The position numbers were made by a program, and so were the translations under genes. From Botrytis cinerea B05.10 (taxonomy: Eukaryota > Ascomycota > Leotiomycetes > Helotiales > Sclerotiniaceae), in contig NC_037314.1 of NCBI RefSeq assembly GCF_000143535.2, positions 2,790,001 to 2,854,000 on the forward strand: a DNA stretch of 64,000 bases, written 5' to 3'. Numbering within the stretch: the stretch's first letter is position 1; each line of letters starts with the position of its first letter. Of this stretch, positions 33,883-44,296 are shown piece after piece. Under the pieces are notes generated by a model. The model was given only the letters and a program-made list of their open reading frames with translations. It did no database searches and was not told where the DNA came from.

Positions 33883-34525
33883 TGAGTTTGTGATGTGATG
33901 TGCTTGAAATGATGGGGATTGAGGAGTTTTTGATATCATATTTTGCATAGCGTGTGTGCGTTGGATGGGATGGGATGGGGTTGGCTTGTTTTTTTTGTTT
34001 TTTGTTTTCCCTTAGCTGGATTGCATCTTTGCATTTTGTATGCAAGTGAGCGAATGAGCGAGCTTTATTATGATATGATATGAAATGAAATGATAAGTAC
34101 CTACCTACCTACCTATCTGGTTTATAACCCAGTCCATAAGTAAGTAGGTTGATAGGATAGATAGATAGGTAGGTACTTAAACAGTCAAATAAGCGAATAC
34201 CAATACCAATACCAATACTCTTTTTCATTTAATCTCATCTCGTCTCATTTTTACTCGTTATATTTATGTCATCCCCAGTAACAATAATAATTTCTTCGTC
34301 ATTATCATGGGGGCAAGCCCCCAAACCCCCTTTTGCTCGCTACGCTCGAGATTCGAGTTTTGAATTTGAGTGTTGAGTATTGGGTTTGGGTTTGGGTTTG
34401 GGTTTAGGGGTGAAGTTTTAATTTTATTTACTTGTTCATTTATTTATTTATTCATTGATTACAACTGTTGATACTAATACTAACCCGAATTTTCCAAACC
34501 ATCCATCCCCATCACCATACTCCAC
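33883..34525. other. Intergenic repeat-rich stretch between convergent genes
   Basis: Contains an inverted repeat of CTAC/GTAG units: arms AAGTACCTACCTA (34095-34107) and TAGGTAGGTACTT (34166-34178). It also holds AATACC repeats (about 34195-34219), the GC hairpin at 34308-34350, TTTGGG repeats (34381-34406) and ATTT repeats (about 34432-34452). No gene is seen. Confidence 0.6.
34308..34350. repeat. GC-rich hairpin island
   Basis: Perfect stem TGGGGGC-AA-GCCCCCA (34308-34323), then AACCCCC and TTTTGCTCGCTACGCTCGAG. Palindromic GGGGGCAAGCCCCC clusters of this look are known from fungal mitochondrial genomes; a copy in nuclear DNA could be a transferred or mobile short element (inference). Confidence 0.5.
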
Positions 34526-36502
34526 CTACGAATTCGCTCTCCCCAATCCCTCTTTATACCTCTTCAAACATCTCTCCCTACTAACCTTGTGTTCCACAAT
34601 CCTCTCTGGATATCCCGATTTCTTGGCTATCTTCGCCGCCTCTTTATCTCCATACGGTTCATGAATAGCCTTTCCCTTCACCCCCTTCAACTCCTCTACC
34701 CATTTCCGAATATACTCACCTTCTGCATCGAATTTCTCACTCTGCAGCAGCGGATTAAAGATTCGAAAATACGGCTGTGGATCTACACCCGTACTAGCGC
34801 AGAATCCCCATCCCCCGTTATTACTTGCGAAGTCGCCATCAATAAGATGTTCCATGAAATATCTCTCGCCCATTCTCCAATCAAGCAGAAGATGTTTGGC
34901 GAGAAAAGAGCCGACGATCATGCGGCTGCGATTGTGCATGTAGCCGCAATGATTGAGTTGTCGCATTGCGGCATCGACGATGGGATATCCGGTTCTGCCT
35001 TCCGTCCACGCTTGGAAGTGGGCGCGGTTGTATTCCCATTCTATGTTTGTGTATTCGGGTTTGAAGGGTTTGTTCATACAGACGTAGGGCCAGTGAACCA
35101 AGACGTGTTTGTAGAAATCTCTCCATGCTACTTCGGAGATCCAGGTTTGAATTCCTTGGTACCCGGCATTTAATTTCTTGGTATTGTTGTGATCGCGCGC
35201 TGTGCGGATGGCGGTTCTAGAAGATAGTGTTCCGGAGGCAAAATGTACTGAGAGGGAAGAGGTAGAGTTTAGAGAGGGAAAGTTTCGGTGGTCTTGATAT
35301 TTATTTATTTTTTCATCCGCGAATTTCGAAAGTCGTTCGTGAGCTGCATGTTCACCTGCAGGCCACATAGATCGGAATCGTTCCTTTTCTTCTGATGTCA
35401 AAGATTTGTTCTTTGGTGCATCTGGAATTTCCGTTTCGAATAACTTTGCAAATGTTTTGCGCGCACTGGAAGGATTTTTTTCCGGGGCATCGAACAGCTC
35501 AAGAAGATCCGAATTCTCATGAACATATGCCACCCATGACTTGAACCAAGGAGTATAAACCGCATATTGTTTTCCTTGTCCACTCTTTAACTCTCCCGGA
35601 CGAACCACACACGTATCATGTATCACATCCATACATATGCCCTTTTCCACACAAGCTCTCACCATCCTAGCTTCTCGTCTCAACTCATCGACTTCATATT
35701 CCATATTCGCATAGAAATGCGAGCATCCCCATTCCCCCAATAATTCCAGAATCCTACTTTCGACCCTCTTTCTCTTATCGATCGTCTCAACATAAAGCGG
35801 AATATCCAATTTCGCCAAGTCCTTCTTCAAAATATCCAAAGTCCTTAAAATAAAATCCACTCGAACTGGCGCTGTCAAATGCGCCTCGAAATCCTGAGGA
35901 CTAACAATATACATTGTCACCAGAGGAATCCCCAACTCTTTTGCCTTTTGACTCGCCATCGACAATGCCGTATTATCCTTCGTCCTCAAATCACACTTAA
36001 ACCAATGTACCACGCATTCCCCTCCTTTATCAATTCCCTTCCTTTCCTTTTGCGTGTCCGCAAGCGCAGCGTGTAAAGCCTCAATTGGTCTCTCCAATTC
36101 ATCATTATTATATGCGATGGCGCGCGGATTACACATTTCATGGGGATAATATTTCCTCAAGACAATGCCATTTTCTTCCGCTTCTTTTGCGCTGTGATGC
36201 GGTTGTCGGAGTTCAGATAGATCGTGGTCATCGTCGCTGACTTTTGCTTTCTTCTTGGAGCCATTGAGATGGGAAATGGGTTCGGGAGTGGAACTAGCTT
36301 TACGTTTTGTGGAAGCTGCTGCTGCTGCGGTTGCTTTTCTCGTGGACATTTTGAGGATTCGAGAGGTAGATATGCAGCTTTGGTGTAGTATTTGTTGCTT
36401 TGCGAGGAATTGAGGGAGGGGAAGAATATTCCGTTGTGAAATGATCAACCTCGATGGCAGTTGCTTTGGAAATATATTTCTAGCAGGAAAAACCAAAAAC
36501 AT
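34526..36502 (-). CDS. phr1: Class I CPD DNA photolyase
   Basis: Light-driven repair of cyclobutane pyrimidine dimers. Single exon, 658 aa from ATG 36502, or 607 aa from ATG 36349. The N-terminal photolyase domain starts near GGECVVHWFKCDLRTKDNTA. The FAD domain is complete: NSTSSLSVHFASGTLSSR, ISEVAWRDFYKHVLVHWP, GYPIVDAAMRQLNHCGYM, NRSRMIVGSFLAKHLLLDW, DGDFASNNGGWGFCAST and YFRIFNPLLQSEKFD, with the Trp and Asn residues expected for flavin and electron transfer. Between the two ATGs is a Arg/Gln/Ser-rich, acid-poor leader; after the second ATG comes a Lys-rich nuclear-type stretch (NGSKKKAKVSDDDH). Two starts could give mitochondrial and nuclear forms. Related fungal genes are light-induced. 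Confidence 0.95.
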   Translation of the reverse strand: MFLVFPARNIFPKQLPSRLIISQRNILPLPQFLAKQQILHQSCISTSRILKMSTRKATAAAAASTKRKASSTPEPISHLNGSKKKAKVSDDDHDLSELRQPHHSAKEAEENGIVLRKYYPHEMCNPRAIAYNNDELERPIEALHAALADTQKERKGIDKGGECVVHWFKCDLRTKDNTALSMASQKAKELGIPLVTMYIVSPQDFEAHLTAPVRVDFILRTLDILKKDLAKLDIPLYVETIDKRKRVESRILELLGEWGCSHFYANMEYEVDELRREARMVRACVEKGICMDVIHDTCVVRPGELKSGQGKQYAVYTPWFKSWVAYVHENSDLLELFDAPEKNPSSARKTFAKLFETEIPDAPKNKSLTSEEKERFRSMWPAGEHAAHERLSKFADEKINKYQDHRNFPSLNSTSSLSVHFASGTLSSRTAIRTARDHNNTKKLNAGYQGIQTWISEVAWRDFYKHVLVHWPYVCMNKPFKPEYTNIEWEYNRAHFQAWTEGRTGYPIVDAAMRQLNHCGYMHNRSRMIVGSFLAKHLLLDWRMGERYFMEHLIDGDFASNNGGWGFCASTGVDPQPYFRIFNPLLQSEKFDAEGEYIRKWVEELKGVKGKAIHEPYGDKEAAKIAKKSGYPERIVEHKVSRERCLKRYKEGLGRANS

Positions 36503-39500
36503 TAGATTTTCCTTGCCTTTTTTTTTCAAAGTCGCCGTCAATGTATATTATATATATTTTATCATTTCGGCACAGTGAAGAAAGAAAAATGGATTCTGCT
36601 TTTACGAACACGAGATTCAACGCGACCAGCGCGTACTTTTTCGATCTAAGGTCAAAGACGTCACTATGCTGTCAATCGGGAAACAAAGGCTTGGCAACAG
36701 TAAGTAGATAAGCGATGGAATATCTTTAGCTAGCGTGCGTCGATCTAAATGCAGGGGAAGGCTTCGTTTGGTATTAGATAGAGAACGGCTTTTGATCGTA
36801 TATAAAATATACATAGACATATATTGCGTATCTAAGAAATATTTATATCCTTATTTCTATTTAGGTATATGTAATATAATATATATAAACGACAAATTAA
36901 ACATCAAATCAAATATCTAACATGTACACGCCTCCCTATATATGTAAATTCTATTAAATTACTACTCTTCGGCTTTTGAAGAAAAACGCTTAATGAATAC
37001 ATATGATTATATATGAAAATAAGTGCTATTTTGACTCAAAATTAAGAATATATAGTATTGGCAAGTGGAACAAATACTGATAGTATGATAGATGTTGAGG
37101 ATAAAACATTTGCAACCTAGATCTAGTATCCCGAGGAGTGGCAGACAGGAGTTAGAATTGAGAGAAGAAGATACCGCGATGAATTGACAGATACATAAAT
37201 CATCAAGCTCGCGCTATTTAATTTTGGGATTGGTCTATAAAGTTAGTTTCAAAGATTCAATTCCTGTCTAGAATCTAGATTTCTGCTTTGATACTTACAA
37301 ATACTCTACACAGTTATCAATACCCCTCTTCCCTTTTCCAAATTCTCCTCCTCCTCCCTAACCCCTTTCTCGCACTCTTATATACATTCCCTATACAACT
37401 TGAGCTAAACCCCCTATCCGAAACCATCTCATTCACTATTGATTAAAAATCATCAAATAACAACCCAGAATCCATCACATCAGCCTGTGAAGCTTATATC
37501 CTAAACACGGAATCTCAGTATCCCTCCTGGAGATACACACATACCTCAATCTCGATTTTTATTCCTCAATGTCTCTAGACTATATCTTCATCTTCATCAC
37601 TATTATATATTATCTCAGTAAACCTCAATAAATCTATCACCTACTCACTCAGTATTCATTGCTCAATATTCATCCATCACCCAAAGCTGCAATGCCTCTC
37701 CAACCTGCGTTTGACTAGATCACCCCATATTCCCAAATTCGAGGATATAGAATATAAGATGAAGAAGTTTAAGAACAAGAAAAGTTAACATCCACTTATC
37801 TACCTACTTCTCCACTCCTCCGTCTAATAATTTTCATCCCCATTACTTTGCAGAGAAGTCTCACACAGCTTCTAAGACAAGAAATCTCCCTCGGAACCCA
37901 CCTCAAGTTCTAAGCTCTTCTAGTGATGTACTTTCCCCTCTATCAGATTCCCGATCCCTCATTTATGTAAGATTACCTAGCACATAGAAACTCAAGCCCG
38001 TGAATCATCGATGTTCAAAAATCCATGAATCAAATTGATCAAATTTTACATATATATGTAGACACAGGAGTTCTCCATCTCAGACGTTCAAAACGCAGAC
38101 TTTATCTCCTTGCACATTTTCGTGTAGTGTAGTGTATGTATGATGCTTAACATGTATTATAATTTATTGATCTTTTCGCTTTAGTATAGCAAAAGAGTTG
38201 TAAGGAAAAGAAATTCATTATTATGGAATGTTATTGTGTGACGTTTGATGACGGTGGTAAAAAAAACAGATAGTCAGCCATCATCTAAGCATTAGAAAGA
38301 AATGCTTCATTCTATCTCAATGTGAAGACAGCAGAGGAAAGCATTTTTGTTGGAATAAATTATGTTCACAGTATTATAAGCTATAAGCAAAGTCTCGAAG
38401 GTAGATTCATTTTTCTATCCCCGAAGCGCCCCCTCCCCTACCCCTTCCACAAACTTCCTTTCCAAATCTCTCGTCGCGAAGATCAATTCCGTAGTAACTG
38501 GCTCCTTTCTTTCCAGCTCTCATTCCTCTATACAACTATCTCTCTCTCCATTCTGTCCTCTCGTCACAAGTATACCATTGAACATATCATTGAGAGTTCA
38601 ACGGGGTATCACACTGTGAAAAATAGTATTCTGAAAGAAAAGGCAGCATTGCATACGATTCTTTACGTTTATTTCAGCTGCGTATTGCTGAGATAAAATT
38701 TGATTTAGACCGAACAGTCAAATAAATGGTCCGCATCAAAAGTTTGACTGTTTCCTTTTGACAACAATAAGATTCAGGCATTAAAATGTTTTGTGAAAAT
38801 CTCGTGCCAACATTTCTCCGCATCAGAATCTATGGTGACCACTTCTCCATCTCTCACATATCAGAACGTATTGAACGAGTGTCTATGTATGCTGAGTAGG
38901 CAGACACTGCAAGTAGACTTGCACGGCATGACTAGACGGTCCACTTGCGATGGGCATTCATGATATCATCCAAGAGAAGCGAGATTCAATCGTGTAAGGG
39001 GATCACCTGAACTAGCAACGAGTTTAGAATCGGGTTCAGATTGTCAGATAATGTTCATTATACATATTAGCAATACTTTCATAACGAAACCCCTCCAAAT
39101 CAATCATGATAACTTTTGAAGATAGCTTCGACCCCAATCAGAAGACACTCGTCATTCTAACACATTGAGAATCGCGATAAAGAAGCCTCTCAATTATATC
39201 CTCTGAATAATATTTTCCAAAAAATGTCAGACCCGTATCTGTGCTCCAACGAGATGCTCTAACGTCACAGCTCATCAGAAGGCCAGTATAAATATCATTC
39301 TCCGGCTTGTCCTGCTAAATGGGTTAATGAAAACCATCAAAAATAGCAATCTGACTCCTCGAACAAATATATCACTTGGAAGTGTGGTCCGAGAAGTTTC
39401 GAAAAGCCGGTATGGAACGCGAAAGGTGCTACATGTTAAAAGAAATATCCGGTCCACACACTATCACTATCACCATCACCAAGAAGGAAAAAAATTAATT

Positions 39501-39757
39501 TGTTGGATGTGGAATGTATCGTCGATTCGTAATCACAGATGTGAAGTGACTATTTCAGCATATGATGGCCATAAAGCTCATTCTTCCTTCACTTGATGTA
39601 CGTCCTCCATTTCTTCAATCCCCATCCTTCCCAGGTATCCCAACCAGAAAATTTGCCAAATCTGTTCAAACCAATCAGTCCCGCATTCACACAATTGTAA
39701 TATCGAAATCGTATCGAATCGAGGGAAATCCTACCGAAAAAACCGAATAGTGCGAAT
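36503..39757. other. Gene-poor intergenic region, about 3.2 kb
   Basis: No supportable gene. TCGATCTAA occurs twice (36641-36649 and 36740-36748), 140-240 bp upstream of the photolyase start; GATC-containing elements are the kind bound by white-collar light regulators (inference). 37320-37830 is pyrimidine-rich and resembles a fungal 5' leader, but only a short frame follows (ATG at about 37690, 8 codons). An unannotated noncoding RNA there is possible. Confidence 0.45.
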
Positions 39758-40112
39758 TTATCTTTGGGATTGACCGCTCCAGACGTTCTTCAACAAACCA
39801 TCGCGTTGAGCCAATCTGTTCAAAGAATCATCGGACTCTCCCATAGCTCTGATGAAACCGCAGAGAGCATAAACTTGGTTCTCGCCGGTAGCGCGTCCGT
39901 TCTCGTCAACCTTTGCGATGGAGATTTGGACGGATCCGTGGTCCTTGGCCTTGATGATACGGTTGGTGGCGCTGCACTTACGTGGAACGTAACTGTATGA
40001 AGAATTAAAGATTAGAATCCATTTTCAAAACCTTCCAACGCAACGATTGTGAGCGCATATCGAAATTGGTAAAAACGTACAGATCAACGAGTTCTCCCTT
40101 GTCGTTTTCCAT
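39758..40112 (-). CDS. RPS21: 40S ribosomal protein S21
   Basis: Small-subunit ribosomal protein needed for 18S rRNA maturation. Two exons: 40112-40081 and 39992-39758, phase 2, 88 aa, the expected length. The sequence is close to invariant across fungi: [11 protein letters not shown] at the start, [55 protein letters not shown] and [13 protein letters not shown]. The intron begins with GTACGT only 32 nt into the coding sequence, the usual place for ribosomal protein introns. The first ATG lies in a good context. It is transcribed away from SLX4. Confidence 0.97.
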
Positions 40113-40592
40113 TTTTGCGACTTGTTGGTTGGTGAGAAGAAGAAAGGTTTAGGGATTTCTTAGATTGGCGTTGATGTCGTCGAGGTTGAATGAAATTGGA
40201 ATTCGATCGTGGGGCTTGGAAAATGAGGGTTTATGGTAAGCGAGAGATTTTTTGACTGGGTGCCATATATTCAAGGCTGTAGTGGCTGACATGATGTGGC
40301 TCATTAGTTACAGGCTTAGATCACTTGACATGTGACTTGGCGCACTTTTCGAGTCAGGTTTCAAACTAGCGGCGTGAATTGCTTATTCGTATTCGTAAAC
40401 AAAGGTCGAGGTTCTGTAGAGTGAAGATTGCCCGCACCAACAATTATCTATCAGCATGATATGAATTATTAAAGTACCAGTACGTTTCTTCGAAGGTTCA
40501 CATTGTATTTTATGTGCAAGTCTTAATTAGCCGTGTCGCGCCTTCTGCTTTCAGGACACCGCGCCTGGCGCAAAGTTCCTTCATGTAATAGT
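40113..40592. promoter_or_regulatory. Divergent promoter region of RPS21 and SLX4
   Basis: 480 bp between the two start codons. No clear TATA box or ribosomal-gene motif could be pinned down; position alone supports its role. Confidence 0.4.
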
Positions 40593-43403
40593 ATGACAAT
40601 GGCTACCACAGATGTCTTCATTATTTCCTCTTCGCCGCCGCGACAATCGGTGTCTTACAATGTATCTTCACCACCTTTGCCCTCTTTGGATGAAATGATC
40701 AAGCAAAAGAAAGCCCCCAACCTTCGAAGAGGTGGTGGTGCTGCCTCTACTCCCTTAGACCCAACAGCCACTTTCACGAGCGCTTCGGCTTTACTACGTA
40801 GAGGTTCCTCTGGATCTTTGCAAGAATTTGATACCGCTCGATCATTAGCGACGACCACGAAACCTGATGAAAATGAACAAAAGAAGACCGCGAAACCTAA
40901 AGCTCCACGCAAACCCGCTGCGAAGAAGGAAGATGGGCCAATTGAGAAAGTGGCAAAGGTACCCCGCAAGACTACAAGAAATAAGGGCGAGGATAGAGCA
41001 GAGGGATTTATAGAAGGAGTTGTGGAAGAGGGAAAAGAGGGTGTCAAGACAATTCCAGAAAAGAAACCTCGAAAATCTAGAGCTAAGAAAACAGACAACC
41101 TTGGAGGAGACGGAGAAGATGGGGGTATTACGGGTGCAGTTGTGCCAGACGTTTCAAAAGTGGCAGTGGAGACGAAAGCATGCAAGCCTAGAGCTAAGAA
41201 AGGTGATGATATTACGGGGGAGGGAGTGAAGGAGAGAGCCCCGCGCAAACCCAGGGCGAAGAAAACCGATGTTGAAGCTGGAAGTGAATCTGTGGCAAAA
41301 GAAAAAGCAGTAAGGAAGCCGCGAGCTAAGAAATCGGATGGGGGCACAACTGTACAACCTAAGATGGCTAAGGGCAGAGTTACTAAAACCACCAATGCCT
41401 CAAATCCGGACAAAGTCGAAACTCCCAAAGCCGATAAAGTTAGCAAGCATTTTGCATCCAATCCTGTTGTTGAAGATTTACTTGCAGAGGAAGGATCCGG
41501 TTTGTCTGAGGCGGTCAAGAGAAGAAAGAACTGGACTCCGCCGAAATCGAATCAAGTTCTAATTGACTATGACGATAGTCCAGAAGCTGGCAGCTCAGGC
41601 TGCAATCAAGGATTTACAGAATTATTGGGAAGTTTTGGTTTCAGCAGTAGTGAGGCAAATTCTATTGAGAAGAGGATATCTTCAGGCGTGTCTAGCGGAG
41701 CTGCTGTAACAAGAAAACGGAAACTAATCGAGATGGTCCACACCAATATTCCCACAACGGCTGGTACAAAAGCCACAAAGGAAAAAGCTGTAAAGAAAAA
41801 GGCTAGAACACTCACAGACCTTGCAACTTCTGCTTATACAGCAACAGAAGATGATGATACCATTAATGATACACCTGCTCCATTGCTTCAACACTTTCCG
41901 AAAGCAGCCTCTGGAGAACTCACAAATGATGGTTTCAAAAAACCACCCAAACTGAGGTCAAAGAGTCCAGTAAAAGGATTGCCAAAATCAAAAAAGGGCT
42001 CCGCAGAAGAGCCAATTCTTCTATCCCCAGAATCTGCACTCAAGCAAGTTGGTAACCAAGATTTTGTATTCGGAACTTCAAGTCAATTAGCAAGAGAGGA
42101 TTCACCTTCGCTATTACGCGACCTGCATGATGCTATGCAAGCATCGAATGAATTAGATGATTACGATGATCCTTTTATTTCGCCGCCTACGAAGATAGCC
42201 GAAAGAGCGAAAGCTGTAATAGCTGCGAAGCGAAATCTTTGGTCTATTGCAGCTCGTGATGATCACGGGGATCTGATAGATATCGAGACGGTAGACTTGG
42301 CACACACACCTGTTGCAAAGCCGGACAGAATCATACTTTCTCAAAAACCTTCATCATTATGGATCACTCCTGCCAAGGACGAGTGGTACGATATTGATGA
42401 AATTGAAGAGAATCGACCACCCTCTACTCAAGTTCCAGTGAGACAAATGGGACCGATTGAGATGGCCATTAATTTGGAACTGTCGAATAGCCCTCTTCAA
42501 CCTAAGAATTCTTCGAAGGATGTCTCTACATCTTCTCCACGAAAGAAACATACCAAGGCTTCCATCATCGAAACTACTCCTAAGAAAACTACAACTGCTA
42601 AGATGCCTGATTATGAATCTTTTACTACGCCACAGTTATCCAGGGAAATTCAGAAATATAAGTTCAAACAAATCAAAAGTCGTAAAAAGATGATCGATTT
42701 ATTGGTTCAGTGTTTTGAGAGTCAGAACCGACCAGCCTTAGGTGTCCTGCAGGGTAACATACCAATAACGTCTCAGGGGTCATCGGAAGTCTCTAAAGTT
42801 ATAGCCGGCTCATCTACTCAGCTAGAACCTACCATTTCTTCCTCTCAAAGAGGTCGTGGACGACCCACAAAAGATACTGCTGCTTCCAAGTCGAAGGCGA
42901 AGTCAAAGATTAAAGATTCAGTAGCAATTTTGGAGACGGACAGTAATGCCCCTCTCTCCGAGTTTCGTACACCCAAGAAGTCCAAGAAGGGAAAACAAGT
43001 TATTGAAGATGTCCCCGATTCTGATCACCCTATGACACCTTCACCGCCACGAAGATCTGCCTCTCAAATTCGGAAAGCGTCCAAAGCTCTGGAATTATCT
43101 CCTATTAAGAACGATCACGATGATGAGGCTCAGCAAGCACAACTTTTCACTCATATTTATACTGCAATTACCAGTGCTCCTCCATCACAAGACCTCTCAA
43201 ATCCAAGCTGGCATGAGAAAATACTACTTTACGATCCTGTTGTGTTGGAAGATTTGGCATCATGGCTGAACACGGGAGCTTTGGGTAAAGTCGGTTGGGA
43301 TGGGGAGGTGGCTCCGAAAGAGCTTAAGAAATGGTGTGAAAGTAAGAGTATCTGTTGTTTATGGAAGGAAAATCAGGGGGGTGGGGCGAGGAGCAGATAT
43401 TGA
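40593..43403 (+). CDS. SLX4: Structure-specific endonuclease subunit SLX4
   Basis: Scaffold and regulatory subunit of the Slx1-Slx4 nuclease, which resolves branched DNA in the nucleus. Single exon, 936 aa, start ATG 40593 (MTMATTDVFIISSSPP). The decisive signal is the conserved C-terminal domain that binds Slx1: LLYDPVVLEDLASWLNTGAL, GKVGWDGEVAPKELKKWCES and SICCLW. Most of the rest is disordered and low complexity: a Lys/Arg/Pro/Ala region (about 100-270) with repeated RKPRAKK-type units, Ser-Pro motifs typical of checkpoint phosphorylation, and an AT-hook-like GRGRPTK near residue 770. A SAP-like stretch YESFTTPQLSREIQKYKFK lies near 690. The length fits filamentous ascomycete SLX4. Nothing looks broken. 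Confidence 0.92.
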   Translation: MTMATTDVFIISSSPPRQSVSYNVSSPPLPSLDEMIKQKKAPNLRRGGGAASTPLDPTATFTSASALLRRGSSGSLQEFDTARSLATTTKPDENEQKKTAKPKAPRKPAAKKEDGPIEKVAKVPRKTTRNKGEDRAEGFIEGVVEEGKEGVKTIPEKKPRKSRAKKTDNLGGDGEDGGITGAVVPDVSKVAVETKACKPRAKKGDDITGEGVKERAPRKPRAKKTDVEAGSESVAKEKAVRKPRAKKSDGGTTVQPKMAKGRVTKTTNASNPDKVETPKADKVSKHFASNPVVEDLLAEEGSGLSEAVKRRKNWTPPKSNQVLIDYDDSPEAGSSGCNQGFTELLGSFGFSSSEANSIEKRISSGVSSGAAVTRKRKLIEMVHTNIPTTAGTKATKEKAVKKKARTLTDLATSAYTATEDDDTINDTPAPLLQHFPKAASGELTNDGFKKPPKLRSKSPVKGLPKSKKGSAEEPILLSPESALKQVGNQDFVFGTSSQLAREDSPSLLRDLHDAMQASNELDDYDDPFISPPTKIAERAKAVIAAKRNLWSIAARDDHGDLIDIETVDLAHTPVAKPDRIILSQKPSSLWITPAKDEWYDIDEIEENRPPSTQVPVRQMGPIEMAINLELSNSPLQPKNSSKDVSTSSPRKKHTKASIIETTPKKTTTAKMPDYESFTTPQLSREIQKYKFKQIKSRKKMIDLLVQCFESQNRPALGVLQGNIPITSQGSSEVSKVIAGSSTQLEPTISSSQRGRGRPTKDTAASKSKAKSKIKDSVAILETDSNAPLSEFRTPKKSKKGKQVIEDVPDSDHPMTPSPPRRSASQIRKASKALELSPIKNDHDDEAQQAQLFTHIYTAITSAPPSQDLSNPSWHEKILLYDPVVLEDLASWLNTGALGKVGWDGEVAPKELKKWCESKSICCLWKENQGGGARSRY

Positions 43404-44296
43404 TTATGGATATGAAGTTGTTGTTGTGGCTTGGTCAGTTGACCTTTGCTGTTTAATGTTTAGATACCCTGTTTTGTATACATATCTCCATGACCTCTTG
43501 AATTTGCTGGATATGCAAGTGCACTCGTCTACTTTGATGATGGATAAAGAAAACATATTTTATCATCGTCTTTCATCTTTCTAAAATGCTCATGTGTCTT
43601 TTGAACATTGGTGGGTTTGGTAGTGTCGACATATCGGTATATTAAATCGGTACCAGGATACCGGTACCAAAGTCTCAGAAAAGAATCAGGAAACCTTTCA
43701 GTGTTTTGGTTAAAGTCGAACTTTGCTATCGCCAAAGGTTTATAATGTGGTCCTAACATGAAGCTGGGGGTTTCGCAAAACCCCTTCGCCTGGAGAACCC
43801 CTGTCAAAACAGGAGCTCATTGGGAACCTCACACGTCAACTGTCTCTAAAGTTCTTGCCAGTGTAACATTCTATTTCTATTTCATCCTAATTCTTTAGAT
43901 TAATCGCCAAGGTGATGCGAGCTATTTTCTATGAGAGAATTCCGACTGGTGCATTTCATGCTCTCTTGGCCAAAGCAATCCGATGTCTCGGATGAATTTG
44001 CCTTGATAGTTCATCTGATAGTTTTCATATGTTGGCAAAATAAGATGAAGTAATATGACAATGCAATGATTTTATTATAAGATCACTTCATTCTTTCAAT
44101 AAGTATCATTTTCATATTCTCATTGAGTTTCTGTCTCACTTATTGTTCTCTTTTTTTTCATTCATACATTCTTTTCAGCTGTGCTGTAGATTGTTTTGCT
44201 TCTAAATTCTATTCATTCAATCTTTACATTTATATTTATATCTTTTTACACTAAATTTTTTCGAAGCCAGCCTTCGATAATTGATAAATACTAAAG
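43404..44296. other. Intergenic, upstream of the secreted protein
   Basis: No gene seen. Contains a GGTACC-flanked palindrome at about 43651-43669 and the GC hairpin pair listed next. Confidence 0.5.
43766..43813. repeat. GC hairpin pair
   Basis: GGGGTTT-CGCA-AAACCCC (43767-43784) is a perfect stem. After CTTCGCCTGGAG, a second stem CCTGT-CAAA-ACAGG (43800-43813) follows. Similar in style to the island at 34308. Confidence 0.4.

Noticed and set aside
34381..34406. TTTGGG repeats read as telomere sequence
   Set aside because: The fungal repeat is TTAGGG, only four units are present, and functional genes lie on both sides.
38322..38696. 124-codon frame on the plus strand
   Set aside because: It begins with GTG, no ATG or splice context is convincing, and composition is like surrounding noncoding DNA.
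40655..41518. 287-codon minus-strand frame inside SLX4
   Set aside because: Shadow of the Lys/Arg/Pro-rich coding strand; no domain and no start support.
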